DNA of 64,000 nucleotides from Tabrizicola sp. Its GTDB lineage: Bacteria > Pseudomonadota > Alphaproteobacteria > Rhodobacterales > Rhodobacteraceae. Location of the stretch: positions 62,001-126,000 of the forward strand of contig NZ_JAEULO010000035.1 of NCBI RefSeq assembly GCF_016793705.1. Reading direction: 5' to 3'. Below, one piece after another: positions 23,759 through 31,535 of this stretch. Under the pieces are notes generated by a model. That model was not told the origin of the DNA, did no database searches, and worked only from the letters and a program-made list of their open reading frames with translations. The stretch's first letter is position 1, and every line of letters starts with the position of its first letter. Position numbers and translations under genes: made by a program.

Positions 23759-26700
23759 TCATGCGGCACCGTCCAGCCTTGCGGCGATGGAGTTGCGGCG
23801 GGTCTGCCAGAGGCCCGCGTCGCGCAGGCGGCGGAAGAGGTCTTCCATCGCGGCCAGCGCGGCAGGGTTCTCGCGGGCGAGGAAGTCGCGGACCTCGTCG
23901 CGGCCGAGCGTGGCCTCGTGGTAGAGGTCGAAGAGATGCGGCGGGACGACCTGCGCCAGATGGGCGAATGCGGCCATGTGGTCGAGCGTTGCCGCGATCT
24001 CGGCGCCGCCGCGGAAGCCGTGGGTCATCATGCCCTGCGCCCAGTCGGGGTTGGCGGCGCGGGCGCGGGTGACGCGGGCGATTTCCTCGGTCAGGGTACG
24101 GGCGTGGGGGGTGTCGGGACGGGTGGCGTCGAGGTGGTAGAGGGTGGGTTTCGTGCCACCGAGCTTTGCCACGGCGGCGGCGAACCCGGCTTCATGCGCG
24201 GCGTAGTCGGCGGCGATGAGGACATCGGTTTCCGGCAAGTCCTGGGCGTGGACGAAGGCCTCGGCGCTGAGGACGCGCTGTTCGAGGGCTTCGCGGGCCT
24301 CGGTCGACCCGCCGTCGGGGCCGATGGCCCAGCTTGAGGCGGCGAGCCAGGCCTCTCCCGCGGCCTGGCGGGCCTCGTCGGTGAATGTGTCGGCGGCGGT
24401 GCCCATGCCGAGACCGTAGAGGCCGGGTCTGGGGCCGAAGACCCTTGCGCTGAGGGTGGTGTAGGGGTTGTCCTCGGGGGTTTCTTCGCGGTGCGACAGG
24501 GCCACGGCGCCGGCTTCGAAGAGTTGTGCGAGGGTGGGGAACACATCGCGGAAGAGGCCGGAGACGCGGAGGGTGACGTCTATGCGTGGCCTGCCGAGGA
24601 GGGCGAGGGGGAGGATGTCGAAGCCGGAGACGCGGGCGGAACCTTCGTCCCATTTCGGCGAAAGGCCTGCGAGGTGGAGGGCCATGGCGAATTCCTCGCC
24701 CGCCGTGCGCATGGTGGCGCTGCCCCAGAGGTCGACCACCAGCCCGCGCGGGTAGTCGCCGTGGTCCTGCAGGTGGCGGCGGACCAGCTCCTCGGCCAGC
24801 TTTACGCCTTGCGCATGGGCGTTGCGCGAGGGCACGGCGCGGGGGTCGACGGAGAAGAGGTTTCTTCCCGTCGGCAGCACATCGCTGCGGCCCCGGTTGG
24901 GGGAACCGGCCGGGCCGGGGGCGACCTTGTGGCCGTTCAGGGCGGCGAGGAGGCCTTCGCGTTCGCCTTGGCCGTCGCCGAAGATGTGCAGGCCTTGGCC
25001 GAACTGGCTTTCCTTCAGGTCGCAGACGAAGCGGTCGATCCGGGTGATCGCTTCCGCCGGGGTGGCATTGGCGGCGAGGCCGAGGTCGGCGGCGACGCCG
25101 GAGGCGCTGGCCTCATCCCGGATGCTGGAGATGAGGCGGGTGCGGCGGGCGGGGTCGAGGCCATCGGCGGTGGAATATTCGTCGAGCAGGCGTTCGAGGC
25201 GGAGAAGCTCGGGCGGGACCTGGCTTTGCGCCATCGGTGGCGGCAGGTGGCCGAGGGTGACGGCCCCGATGCGGCGCTTGGCTTGCGCTGCTTCGCCGGG
25301 ATCGTTGACGATGAAGGGGTAGATCACCGGGGTGGGGCCGATCAGGGCCTCGGGCCAGCAGGTTTCCGACAGGGCGACGGACTTGCCGGGGAGCCATTCC
25401 AGCGTGCCATGCGCGCCCATGTGGATCAGGGCGTGGAGGGATTGCGCGCGGAGCCAGAGGTAGAAGGCGACATAGGCGTGGCGCGGGGTGCGGGAAAGGT
25501 CGTGGTAGTCGCTGTCCCTTTGGGCGACATCGCCGCGCTCGGGTTGCAGGGCGATGAGCGCGTTGCCCCGGCGGGTGGCGGGGAAGTGGAACTGGCCCTG
25601 GTGGACGGAAGGGTCGGAGGCGGGGTCGCCCCAGGCTTGGGTGAGGTCGGCGCGGAGGGGGTCCGGCAGGGTGGCGAGGGCGGCTTCATAAGCTGGGAGG
25701 GGCCAGGTGAGGGTTTCCGTCAGGGCATCCGGGAGAGGTGCGCCTTGGGTGGTGGTATAGCCCTCGGCGGCGAGGGTTTCGATGAGCGCCTCGGTCGAGG
25801 CGAGCGCGTCGAGGCCGACGGCATGGGCCATCTGGTGCGCGCGTCCGGGGTAGGTGGAGAGGATCACCGCCAGTTGCTGGTCGGCGGCGGGGGTGGCGGC
25901 GAGGCGGTGCCAGTGGGTGATGCGGTCGACCACGGCCTTGATCCGGCCTGCGTCGGGGCGATGGGCGAAGCGGGAAAATTGCAGGTCGGGGTCGCGGCTG
26001 CCGGGGGATTTGTGGCTGACGAGGCCTGCGAGGATGCGGCCGTCGACCTCGGGAAGGACGACGTGCATGGCGAGGTCGGCGGGGGAGAGGCCGCGGTCGG
26101 AGGCCAGCCAGTCGCGGCGGCGGGCTCCGGAGAGGGCGACCTGGAAGACCGGGCAGGTGGCGGCGTCGAAGGGGGTGGAGCCGTCGTCGGACTTGGCGGA
26201 GAAGGCGGTGGCGTTGAGGATGGCGACCGGGGGGTTGGTCGTCAGGTGCGGGGCCAGCCAGGTGGCGAAGCCGGGGGATTTCAGGCTGGGGGCGAAGACG
26301 CCGTGGGCGGGGAAGCCCTCGGCGCGCAGGGCGTGGATCAGGGCGTCGATCGGGGCGGTATCGCCGGAAGTGAGGTAGCTGCGGTAGAAGGTGACGAGGA
26401 CGGCGCCTTTTGGCTCGGGCGCTCCCCCCACCCCATCCCTCCCCCACGAAGGGGGGAGGGAGGCGCGGGTTGTGGTGTCGGGATGATCCTGCGGCGTCGC
26501 ATTTGTGGAACTGGCGGCAGCCTGGTGCCTCCCCTCCCCCTCTGTGGGGAGGGGTGGGGGGTGGGGGGCTTCCGGGGCGGGAATGACGCCCCGGTCGGGG
26601 TCGTAGAACCCCATCTGCGGGACCGTCTTGTCGCCGGTGACGGGCGGGACATAGAGGCCAGCGGCCAGTGCCAGTTGCGCCAGCGCGGCATGGGCAGCCA

Positions 26701-27151
26701 CCGCCCCGCCTTCGTCGCACAAGGCCTGCAAGCGGCGGAGGGTGGAGACGGGGAGGGTGGAAAGCTGGTCAAGCCTTTCGTCGGGGCGGCCGTCGGCGGG
26801 GAGGATCGCCAGTGCGGTGCCATTGCGGCGGGCGAGGTCTTGCAGCGTGGCGAGGCCGTAGGGCCAGTAGGCCTCGCCGCCGATCAGTCTCACCAGAATG
26901 GCTTTCGCCCCGGAGAGGGTGCGCTCGGCATAGGTGTCGACCGAGACGGGATGCTTCAGGGCGACGATGTTGGCGAGGCGGACGGTCGGGGTCGCGGTGC
27001 CCGCGCGGCGCATCCGTTCATAACCCGCTGCAAAAGCGCCGAGGTCGCTGTCGGAGAAGGACAGCACGATGAGATCGGCCGGGTCCTGACCCAGGTCGAA
27101 GGGGGTTTCGGTTTCTTCGAGGCCGTGGCTTTCGCGGAAGACGACGTGCAT
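23759..27151 (-). CDS. cobN: Cobaltochelatase subunit CobN, with an in-frame repeat insertion
   Basis: Large subunit of the ATP-dependent aerobic cobalt chelatase (CobN-CobS-CobT), which inserts cobalt into hydrogenobyrinic acid a,c-diamide. It is 1130 residues with the expected conserved blocks (HMGAHGTLEWLPGKSVALSE, YPRGLVVDLWGSATMRTAGE, GVKLAEELVRRHLQDHGDYP). Residues about 193-245 are Pro/Gly-rich and are encoded by a REPIN-like palindromic element (26423-26570), absent from the normal join between DPDRGVIPAP and AVLVTFYRSYL. cobS and cobT are not in the window. It is 295 bp downstream of cobW and that gap holds three more repeat units. Confidence 0.95.
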   Translation of the reverse strand: MHVVFRESHGLEETETPFDLGQDPADLIVLSFSDSDLGAFAAGYERMRRAGTATPTVRLANIVALKHPVSVDTYAERTLSGAKAILVRLIGGEAYWPYGLATLQDLARRNGTALAILPADGRPDERLDQLSTLPVSTLRRLQALCDEGGAVAAHAALAQLALAAGLYVPPVTGDKTVPQMGFYDPDRGVIPAPEAPHPPPLPTEGEGRHQAAASSTNATPQDHPDTTTRASLPPSWGRDGVGGAPEPKGAVLVTFYRSYLTSGDTAPIDALIHALRAEGFPAHGVFAPSLKSPGFATWLAPHLTTNPPVAILNATAFSAKSDDGSTPFDAATCPVFQVALSGARRRDWLASDRGLSPADLAMHVVLPEVDGRILAGLVSHKSPGSRDPDLQFSRFAHRPDAGRIKAVVDRITHWHRLAATPAADQQLAVILSTYPGRAHQMAHAVGLDALASTEALIETLAAEGYTTTQGAPLPDALTETLTWPLPAYEAALATLPDPLRADLTQAWGDPASDPSVHQGQFHFPATRRGNALIALQPERGDVAQRDSDYHDLSRTPRHAYVAFYLWLRAQSLHALIHMGAHGTLEWLPGKSVALSETCWPEALIGPTPVIYPFIVNDPGEAAQAKRRIGAVTLGHLPPPMAQSQVPPELLRLERLLDEYSTADGLDPARRTRLISSIRDEASASGVAADLGLAANATPAEAITRIDRFVCDLKESQFGQGLHIFGDGQGEREGLLAALNGHKVAPGPAGSPNRGRSDVLPTGRNLFSVDPRAVPSRNAHAQGVKLAEELVRRHLQDHGDYPRGLVVDLWGSATMRTAGEEFAMALHLAGLSPKWDEGSARVSGFDILPLALLGRPRIDVTLRVSGLFRDVFPTLAQLFEAGAVALSHREETPEDNPYTTLSARVFGPRPGLYGLGMGTAADTFTDEARQAAGEAWLAASSWAIGPDGGSTEAREALEQRVLSAEAFVHAQDLPETDVLIAADYAAHEAGFAAAVAKLGGTKPTLYHLDATRPDTPHARTLTEEIARVTRARAANPDWAQGMMTHGFRGGAEIAATLDHMAAFAHLAQVVPPHLFDLYHEATLGRDEVRDFLARENPAALAAMEDLFRRLRDAGLWQTRRNSIAARLDGAA
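26423..26570. repeat. REPIN-like inverted palindromic pair inside cobN
   Basis: Two GC-rich palindromic units in opposite orientation: 26423-26464 (cccaccccatccctccccca core) and 26525-26570 (cctccccctctgtggggagg core), separated by about 60 bases. The same units occur at 27185-27408 and 58391-58515. In the cobN frame it has no stop codon and adds about 50 residues. Confidence 0.85.
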
Positions 27152-27184
27152 CGGTCAGGCCCCCTTGCGGGGTGCTTGGGGAAC

Positions 27185-27408
27185 GCCCCCCCACCCCGAC
27201 CCTCCCCCACGAAGGGGGGAGGGAGGTGCGGGGCGGAAGTGGCGGGACCGACTGGCGGCGAAAAGCCTTGCACGAAGGGCGGCGGTCGGGCGCCTCCCCT
27301 CCCCCGCGTGGGGAGGGGTCGGGGGCGGGGGGAGCTTGCCGAAAGTCGCGCCAGATGCCAGGCGTGCCCCCCCACCCCATCCCTCCCCCACCGGGGGGGA
27401 GGGTGGCT
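27185..27408. repeat. Three REP-like palindromes between cobW and cobN
   Basis: Units at 27185-27227 (forward), 27291-27334 (inverted) and 27366-27408 (forward) share the ccaccccatccctcccccac / gggggagggaggg core. The first two form a pair like those in cobN and lptE. They fill most of the 295-bp gap 27152-27446, where I see no gene. Confidence 0.85.
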
Positions 27409-27446
27409 CCATGCGGCCAGGGTTGGACAGGGCACGGATCACGCTG

Positions 27447-28481
27447 TCAGGCCCCCAGCACCTTGCGGATCGCCGGTTCGTCGATGTCGTCATGTTCCGC
27501 GATGACGACAAGCTGCGACCGGCGCGGGGCGCTGCCCCAGGGTTTGTCGAACTGGGTCCGCACCCGCGCACCCACGGCCTGCACCAGGAGGCGCAGCGGC
27601 TTGCCGGTCACGGCGACATGGCCCTTGACCCGCAGGATGCGGTTCTCGCGGGCGAGGCGCTGGATCGAGGCGGTCAGGGCGTCAATGTCGGACACCTCGG
27701 GCAGGTCGATCACCACAGAGTCGAAATCGTCATGCTCGTGGTCGTCGGCCCCGTCATGGTGCGAGGGGCGTTGGGCAAGATCATCCTCGGCAGCGGCGGC
27801 AAGGCCCAGCACGACGCGGGGGTCGATCACGCCTTCGGTCATCGGCAGCATCGGGACCGGGCGGTTCAGCTCGGCGGCAATGACCTCGCGGGCGGCTTGC
27901 AGGCCCGTTTCCCCAGCGAGGTCGGCTTTCGACAGCAGGATCAGGTCGGCGCAGAGGATCTGGTCCTCGAAGACCTCGGATAGCGGCGTTTCGTGGTCGA
28001 GACTGGCGTCGGCGGCGCGTTGGGCTTCCACCGCCTCCACGTCCGGGGCGAAGCGACCGGCGGCAACCGCCTCGGCATCGGCCAGCGCGATCACGCCATC
28101 GACGGTGATGCGGCTGCGGATCGCGGGCCAGTCGAAGGCTTTCAGGAGCGGTTTCGGCAGAGCCAGCCCCGAGGTCTCGATCAGGATATGGTCCGGGCGC
28201 TGCGGCATGGCCATCAGCGTCTCGATGGTGGGGATGAAATCGTCGGCGACGGTGCAGCAGATGCAGCCGTTGGCGAGTTCAACGATGTTTTCCACCGGGC
28301 AGTTCTCATCCGCGCAGGATTTCAGGATGTCGCCGTCGACGCCCACGGTGCCGAATTCGTTGACCAGAATGGCCAGTCGCTTGCCCTGCGGGTTCTGCAT
28401 CAGGTGGCGGATCAGAGTGGTCTTTCCGGCGCCAAGGAAGCCGGTGATCACGGTCACGGGGATTTTTGTCAGGTCGGTCAT
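27447..28481 (-). CDS. cobW: Cobalamin biosynthesis GTPase CobW
   Basis: COG0523 G3E-family metallochaperone GTPase, thought to deliver cobalt to CobN. In 344 residues the P-loop GFLGAGKTT lies at 14-22, the metal-binding CxCC motif (NGCICC, Cys73, Cys75, Cys76) is intact, and a His/Asp-rich segment (SHHDGADDHEHDD) precedes the C-terminal CobW_C domain. The start overlaps the DUF1636 stop (ATGA). It stands directly after the riboswitch-controlled DUF1636 gene and before cobN. Confidence 0.94.
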   Translation of the reverse strand: MTDLTKIPVTVITGFLGAGKTTLIRHLMQNPQGKRLAILVNEFGTVGVDGDILKSCADENCPVENIVELANGCICCTVADDFIPTIETLMAMPQRPDHILIETSGLALPKPLLKAFDWPAIRSRITVDGVIALADAEAVAAGRFAPDVEAVEAQRAADASLDHETPLSEVFEDQILCADLILLSKADLAGETGLQAAREVIAAELNRPVPMLPMTEGVIDPRVVLGLAAAAEDDLAQRPSHHDGADDHEHDDFDSVVIDLPEVSDIDALTASIQRLARENRILRVKGHVAVTGKPLRLLVQAVGARVRTQFDKPWGSAPRRSQLVVIAEHDDIDEPAIRKVLGA

Positions 28482-28852
28482 TCGGCGGCCTCTTCATGGG
28501 GCGGATGGGGGGGAATGCGGGCAATGCTTTGCTTGCGAAAGACGGTCGGGCGGTCGCGCCAGGGGACGATGCCGTCGGCGCTGGCGGCATATTTCCCGGC
28601 GCCTTCCAGGATCGCGGGAACGTCGTCAAGGGTCAGGCGACCGTAGACATAGGACCAGGCGCCGGGCTTGGTCAGCGAGACCGCACAGCCGGTGTTGCAG
28701 GCCGACAGACACTCCACCCCGACGATCCGCACCCCTTCCGGCGCGCCTGCGCGTTTCAGGGCGGCATAGAGGTGCAGGCCGGGGGGGAGTTCCCCCTCGG
28801 GCACCGGCAGGCCGGCCTTGCAGGTGGTGCAGACGTAGAGGGTCGCGCCCAT
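28478..28852 (-). CDS. DUF1636 protein (putative [2Fe-2S] ferredoxin-like), copy 2
   Basis: A 124-residue paralogue of the protein at 14783. Its Cys pattern is Cys8-x2-Cys11 ... Cys48-x3-Cys52-x3-Cys56 (CTTCKAG, ECLSACNTGC). It is the first gene after the second B12 riboswitch and overlaps cobW (ATGA), so it is made with the cobalt-insertion machinery. A GGAAGG ribosome site is 5 bases before the ATG at 28852. Longer in-frame starts run into the riboswitch and were rejected. Role unproven: metal handling or electron transfer. Confidence 0.82.
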   Translation of the reverse strand: MGATLYVCTTCKAGLPVPEGELPPGLHLYAALKRAGAPEGVRIVGVECLSACNTGCAVSLTKPGAWSYVYGRLTLDDVPAILEGAGKYAASADGIVPWRDRPTVFRKQSIARIPPHPPHEEAAE

Positions 28853-28944
28853 CGAAGCCTTCCAAGTGGCATGGGGGGGGCAGGGGCCAGCGAGGGCGCT
28901 TCCACCCTCACCCGGTCGCGGAACACCCCGTCCGCCGGTTTCTT

Positions 28945-29125
28945 CCGTCGCGCTGGCAGGTCTCCCGGCTTGCGGATACTGGGTTGCCCCAACGGACCCC
29001 GCCTTCCCGGCTGACGCCAGTGGCCTTGGGACCTCTCCGGTCACGGTCGCGGGGGCGGCTGCCTGGGTCGATTCCGACCTGTCGCATTCCCTCTTCGCCT
29101 GTCATAAACAGGAACCAGCGCCAGC
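28945..29125 (-). promoter_or_regulatory. Cobalamin (B12) riboswitch upstream of DUF1636-cobW-cobN-cobGHIJ
   Basis: The minus strand shows the B12 box (gccgggagacctgccagcg, 28954-28972), the conserved gccactgg (29015-29023), gggaaggcgg just after it and gagggaatgcgacagg (29080-29095) in the 5' part. It lies in the 318-bp gap between DUF1636 and the divergent cobO; the rest of the gap should contain promoters for both directions. It is predicted to repress the chelatase and methylase operon when adenosylcobalamin is plentiful. Edges are approximate. Confidence 0.9.
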
Positions 29126-29170
29126 CCACCTGAGGCAAGCAGCCCCCCCTTGTCAAGGACACGACCGACC

Positions 29171-29803
29171 ATGACCGAGCATGTTGCGACACCCGAGACC
29201 GACGAGCTTGCCCGGCACGCCCAGAAGATGGCCAAGAAGAAGGCCGCGCGGGACAAGATCATGGCGGGGAAGGAAGGCGAGAAGGGGCTGATCATCGTCC
29301 ACACCGGGGCGGGGAAGGGGAAGTCCTCCAGCGGATTCGGGATGATCCTGCGCTGCGTCGCGCACGGGATGCCCTGCGCGGTAGTGCAGTTCATCAAGGG
29401 GGCCTGGGATACGGGCGAACGGCGGCTGATCACCGGGCATTTCAGCAACCTCTGCCAGTTCCACGCGATGGGCGAGGGCTTCACCTGGGAAACGCAGGAC
29501 AAGACCCGCGACATCGCCGCCGCAAGGGCGGGGTGGGAGAAGGCGAAGGAGCTGATCCGGAACCCGGAGATCAGGATGGTGTTGTTGGACGAGATCAACA
29601 TCGCGCTGCGGTATGATTACCTGGACATCGGCGAGGTGCTAGAGTTCCTGAAGGCCGAAAAACCGCCCTTGACGCATGTGGTGCTGACCGGGCGGAATGC
29701 GAAGGAAGAGCTGATCGAGGCGGCGGATCTGGTGACGGAGATGACGCTGGTGAAGCATCCGTTCCGGGCAGGCGTCAAGGGCCAGCCGGGGGTGGAGTTC
29801 TGA
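29171..29803 (+). CDS. cobO: Cob(I)yrinic acid a,c-diamide adenosyltransferase CobO
   Basis: Transfers the adenosyl group from ATP to cob(I)yrinic acid diamide (BtuR/CobA-type). The 210-residue protein has the P-loop IIVHTGAGKGKSSSGFG (41-57), VQFIKGAWDTGER, VLLDEINIALRYDY and VVLTGRNAKEELIEAADLVTEM, the family's defining blocks. The ATG at 29171 is preferred to an in-frame TTG seven codons upstream. It is divergent from the riboswitch-2 operon. Confidence 0.95.
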   Translation: MTEHVATPETDELARHAQKMAKKKAARDKIMAGKEGEKGLIIVHTGAGKGKSSSGFGMILRCVAHGMPCAVVQFIKGAWDTGERRLITGHFSNLCQFHAMGEGFTWETQDKTRDIAAARAGWEKAKELIRNPEIRMVLLDEINIALRYDYLDIGEVLEFLKAEKPPLTHVVLTGRNAKEELIEAADLVTEMTLVKHPFRAGVKGQPGVEF

Positions 29804-29822
29804 TCTGTCCACGGTGGACAGA
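29804..29822. promoter_or_regulatory. 19-bp palindrome with core TGTCCACGGTGGACA
   Basis: A perfect dyad just past the cobO stop and 78 bp before the small lipoprotein start. The same 15-bp core (central base C instead of G) occurs at 63914-63928. Possibly an operator for the lipoprotein gene; the cognate regulator is not known to me. Confidence 0.45.
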
Positions 29823-29899
29823 ATTTCAGCGTCAATGATATCAATATGTTGGTCGCGGACGTTAACGGATTGGCAAGATCTGCAACAGGAGAGACGAGG

Positions 29900-30040
29900 A
29901 TGAGCAAGACAGGTCTGATGCTGGCGGCGCTTCTGGTGCTGACCACGGCGGGTTGTGCCCCCCTGCTGGTCGGTGGCGCTGCGGCGGTGGTGGCCGACGA
30001 AGCGGTCGAGCAGGACAAGGGCGGCGACGGGCTGTTCTGA
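29900..30040 (+). CDS. Small lipoprotein (46 residues)
   Basis: A 46-residue protein with a classical lipoprotein signal: MSKTGLMLAALLVLTTAGC, lipobox Cys19, followed by APLLVGGAAAVVADEAVE and an acidic tail. AGGAGAGACGAGG precedes the ATG. Its mature part is only about 28 residues, similar to other small alphaproteobacterial entericidin-like lipoproteins, although I cannot name the family. An AT-richer 96-bp leader with the TGTCCAC palindrome lies upstream and a hairpin lies downstream. Confidence 0.75.
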   Translation: MSKTGLMLAALLVLTTAGCAPLLVGGAAAVVADEAVEQDKGGDGLF

Positions 30041-30046
30041 GGGAGA

Positions 30047-30064
30047 GTCGGGGCAAGCCCCGAC
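30047..30064. terminator. Hairpin between convergent genes
   Basis: gtcggggc (30047-30054) pairs with gccccgac (30057-30064) across an AA loop. It lies 7 bp after the lipoprotein stop and directly next to the end of the convergent hydrolase gene. Confidence 0.6.
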
Positions 30065-30646
30065 CTACGGGTCTTGCGCGACGCGACCCAGCGTCGCGAG
30101 GAAGGCGCCGAGGTGGACGAGGCCGGCAGGCCAGAGCCCGAGGTTGGCCGCATTGCCCATGTGGCCGGACATGCCCATATCGACCAGGGTCGCCCGCCAG
30201 GCTGCGGCGAAGGTCCGGGCGCGGTCGAAGGCGACATAGGGGTCGTCGCGGCTGGCAAGGACCATCGCCGGGAAGGGCAGGGGTTGCAGCACCATCGGCG
30301 CGAAGCCGCTGTCCGCAGCCTCGGGCCAGATGTCGGCGGGACCACGGTCGGAGGGCGCGACCATGAAGGCCCCCGCAATGCGTGAGGTATTCCCGCGCAA
30401 GACCCAATGCATGATGAGCGATGTCCCCAGACTGTGCGCGATCAGCACGACGGGCCGCCGCGCCCGGGCGACATGGTCGTCCAGCCGCGCCGCCCAGGGG
30501 CCGAGCTTCGGCGAGATCCATTCGTCCTGCTCGACCCGGGTCATGTTGGGAAGCGCTGCCTGCCAGTGGCTTTGCCAGTGACCCGGACCCGCATTGTCGC
30601 GGCAGGGAAGCAGCAGGAAGTCGAAGGCGTGCAGGAGGTCTGGCAT
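30065..30646 (-). CDS. RBBP9/YdeN-family alpha/beta hydrolase
   Basis: A 193-residue serine hydrolase of the RBBP9/YdeN group. The nucleophile Ser72 is in IAHSLGTSL, the acid is Asp134 or Asp135 in ASRDDPYVAF, and His162 is in MSGHMGNAA. LLLPCRDNAGPGHWQSHWQ near the start is typical of the family. Substrate unknown. The ATG at 30646 gives the usual length; upstream extensions are non-conserved. Confidence 0.85.
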   Translation of the reverse strand: MPDLLHAFDFLLLPCRDNAGPGHWQSHWQAALPNMTRVEQDEWISPKLGPWAARLDDHVARARRPVVLIAHSLGTSLIMHWVLRGNTSRIAGAFMVAPSDRGPADIWPEAADSGFAPMVLQPLPFPAMVLASRDDPYVAFDRARTFAAAWRATLVDMGMSGHMGNAANLGLWPAGLVHLGAFLATLGRVAQDP

Positions 30647-30834
30647 GGCCGGGTCTTCACCGTGAAAGCGGGAGCACCACGCGCCCGGCCGCGCGTGGAG
30701 CGTAAAGCGGAAGCGCCGAGGGGCGCAAGGCGGGGATGCCCCTGCCGGAGGTGCGGGCCCGACGCTTCGCGAGATCATGGTCGGCTGCGGTGGCGAGACC
30801 TGCCCGGCCGGAAGGAAGCCCGGGCGCAGACTGG

Positions 30835-30863
30835 TGATCCGACAGCGCTCGACCGGCGTATCA
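30835..30863 (+). promoter_or_regulatory. Candidate RpoE-dependent promoter of rpoE-chrR
   Basis: TGATCC at 30835-30840 equals the -35 element of the R. sphaeroides RpoE consensus. Exactly 18 bases later TATCA (30859-30863) partly matches the -10 TAAGA. It lies 111 bp before the rpoE start, in the otherwise gene-free stretch 30647-30974 (328 bp), and fits autoregulation. Confidence 0.55.
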
Positions 30864-30974
30864 CGGACCATGATGCTTGACGCCGATTGCGCCGCCATGA
30901 CAGGCAAGACCGGGCCACCGCACTGGATCGGGGTGATTGCATGCTGTGGCAGGTCATGGTCGAGGGAAGGATCG

Positions 30975-31520
30975 GTGGCGACGCCGGAAGACGAGACTGA
31001 CTGGGCAGGTCTCCTGCAACGGGTGCGCGACGATGCGGACCCGGCGGCCTTCGCACAGCTGTTCCGGCATTTCGCGCCGCGGGTGAAGGCCTTCCTGATG
31101 AAGTCCGGCGCGGGGGCTGCGCTGGCCGAGGAATGCGCGCAGGACGTGATGGCGGTCTTGTGGCAGAAGGCGCAGCTCTTCGACCCCGCACGGGCCAGCG
31201 TGGCCACCTGGGTCTACACCATCGCCCGCAACCGGAGAATCGACGCGCTGCGCAAGGCGCGCCGGGCCGAGCCGGAAGAGCTGGACTGGGGGCCGGAGCC
31301 CGCGCCCGACCAGGCCGAGGCGTTGGCGGCACAGGAAGAAACCGAGCGGTTGGCCCGCGCGCTGGGGGCGCTACCTGCCCCGCAGAGGACATTGATCGAG
31401 CGCGCCTTCTACGGCGACCTCTCGCACAGCGAGATCGCGGCGGAGACCGGGCTGCCGCTGGGGACGATCAAGTCACGGATACGGCTGGCGCTGGAGAAGC
31501 TGCGCCGCCAGATGAGCTAG
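30975..31520 (+). CDS. rpoE: ECF sigma factor RpoE (singlet-oxygen response)
   Basis: Group IV sigma factor of the ECF11-type RpoE-ChrR system. The 181-residue product has region 2 (FRHFAPRVKAFLMKSG, CAQDVMAVLWQKA, WVYTIARNRRIDALRK) and region 4 (ERAFYGDLSHSEIAAETGLPLGTIKSRIRLALEKL). The GTG at 30975, with GGAAGG 6 bases upstream, gives the normal length; earlier in-frame starts extend into the promoter region. It is followed after 15 bp by chrR. In R. sphaeroides this sigma factor drives the response to singlet oxygen. Confidence 0.92.
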   Translation: MATPEDETDWAGLLQRVRDDADPAAFAQLFRHFAPRVKAFLMKSGAGAALAEECAQDVMAVLWQKAQLFDPARASVATWVYTIARNRRIDALRKARRAEPEELDWGPEPAPDQAEALAAQEETERLARALGALPAPQRTLIERAFYGDLSHSEIAAETGLPLGTIKSRIRLALEKLRRQMS

Positions 31521-31535
31521 GGACTGCGGAAGCGA

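Noticed and set aside
24491-27505. Open frame of about 1000 codons on the plus strand, antisense to cobN
   Set aside because: A shadow of the GC-rich cobN codons: Gly/Ala/Arg-rich without recognisable domains, while the minus strand encodes a clear CobN.
28853-29044. N-terminal extension of the second DUF1636 protein
   Set aside because: The extension is encoded by the riboswitch; the start at 28852 has a ribosome site and family-like N-terminus.
29150-29170. TTG start seven codons upstream for cobO
   Set aside because: The ATG at 29171 fits the family and the added residues are not conserved.
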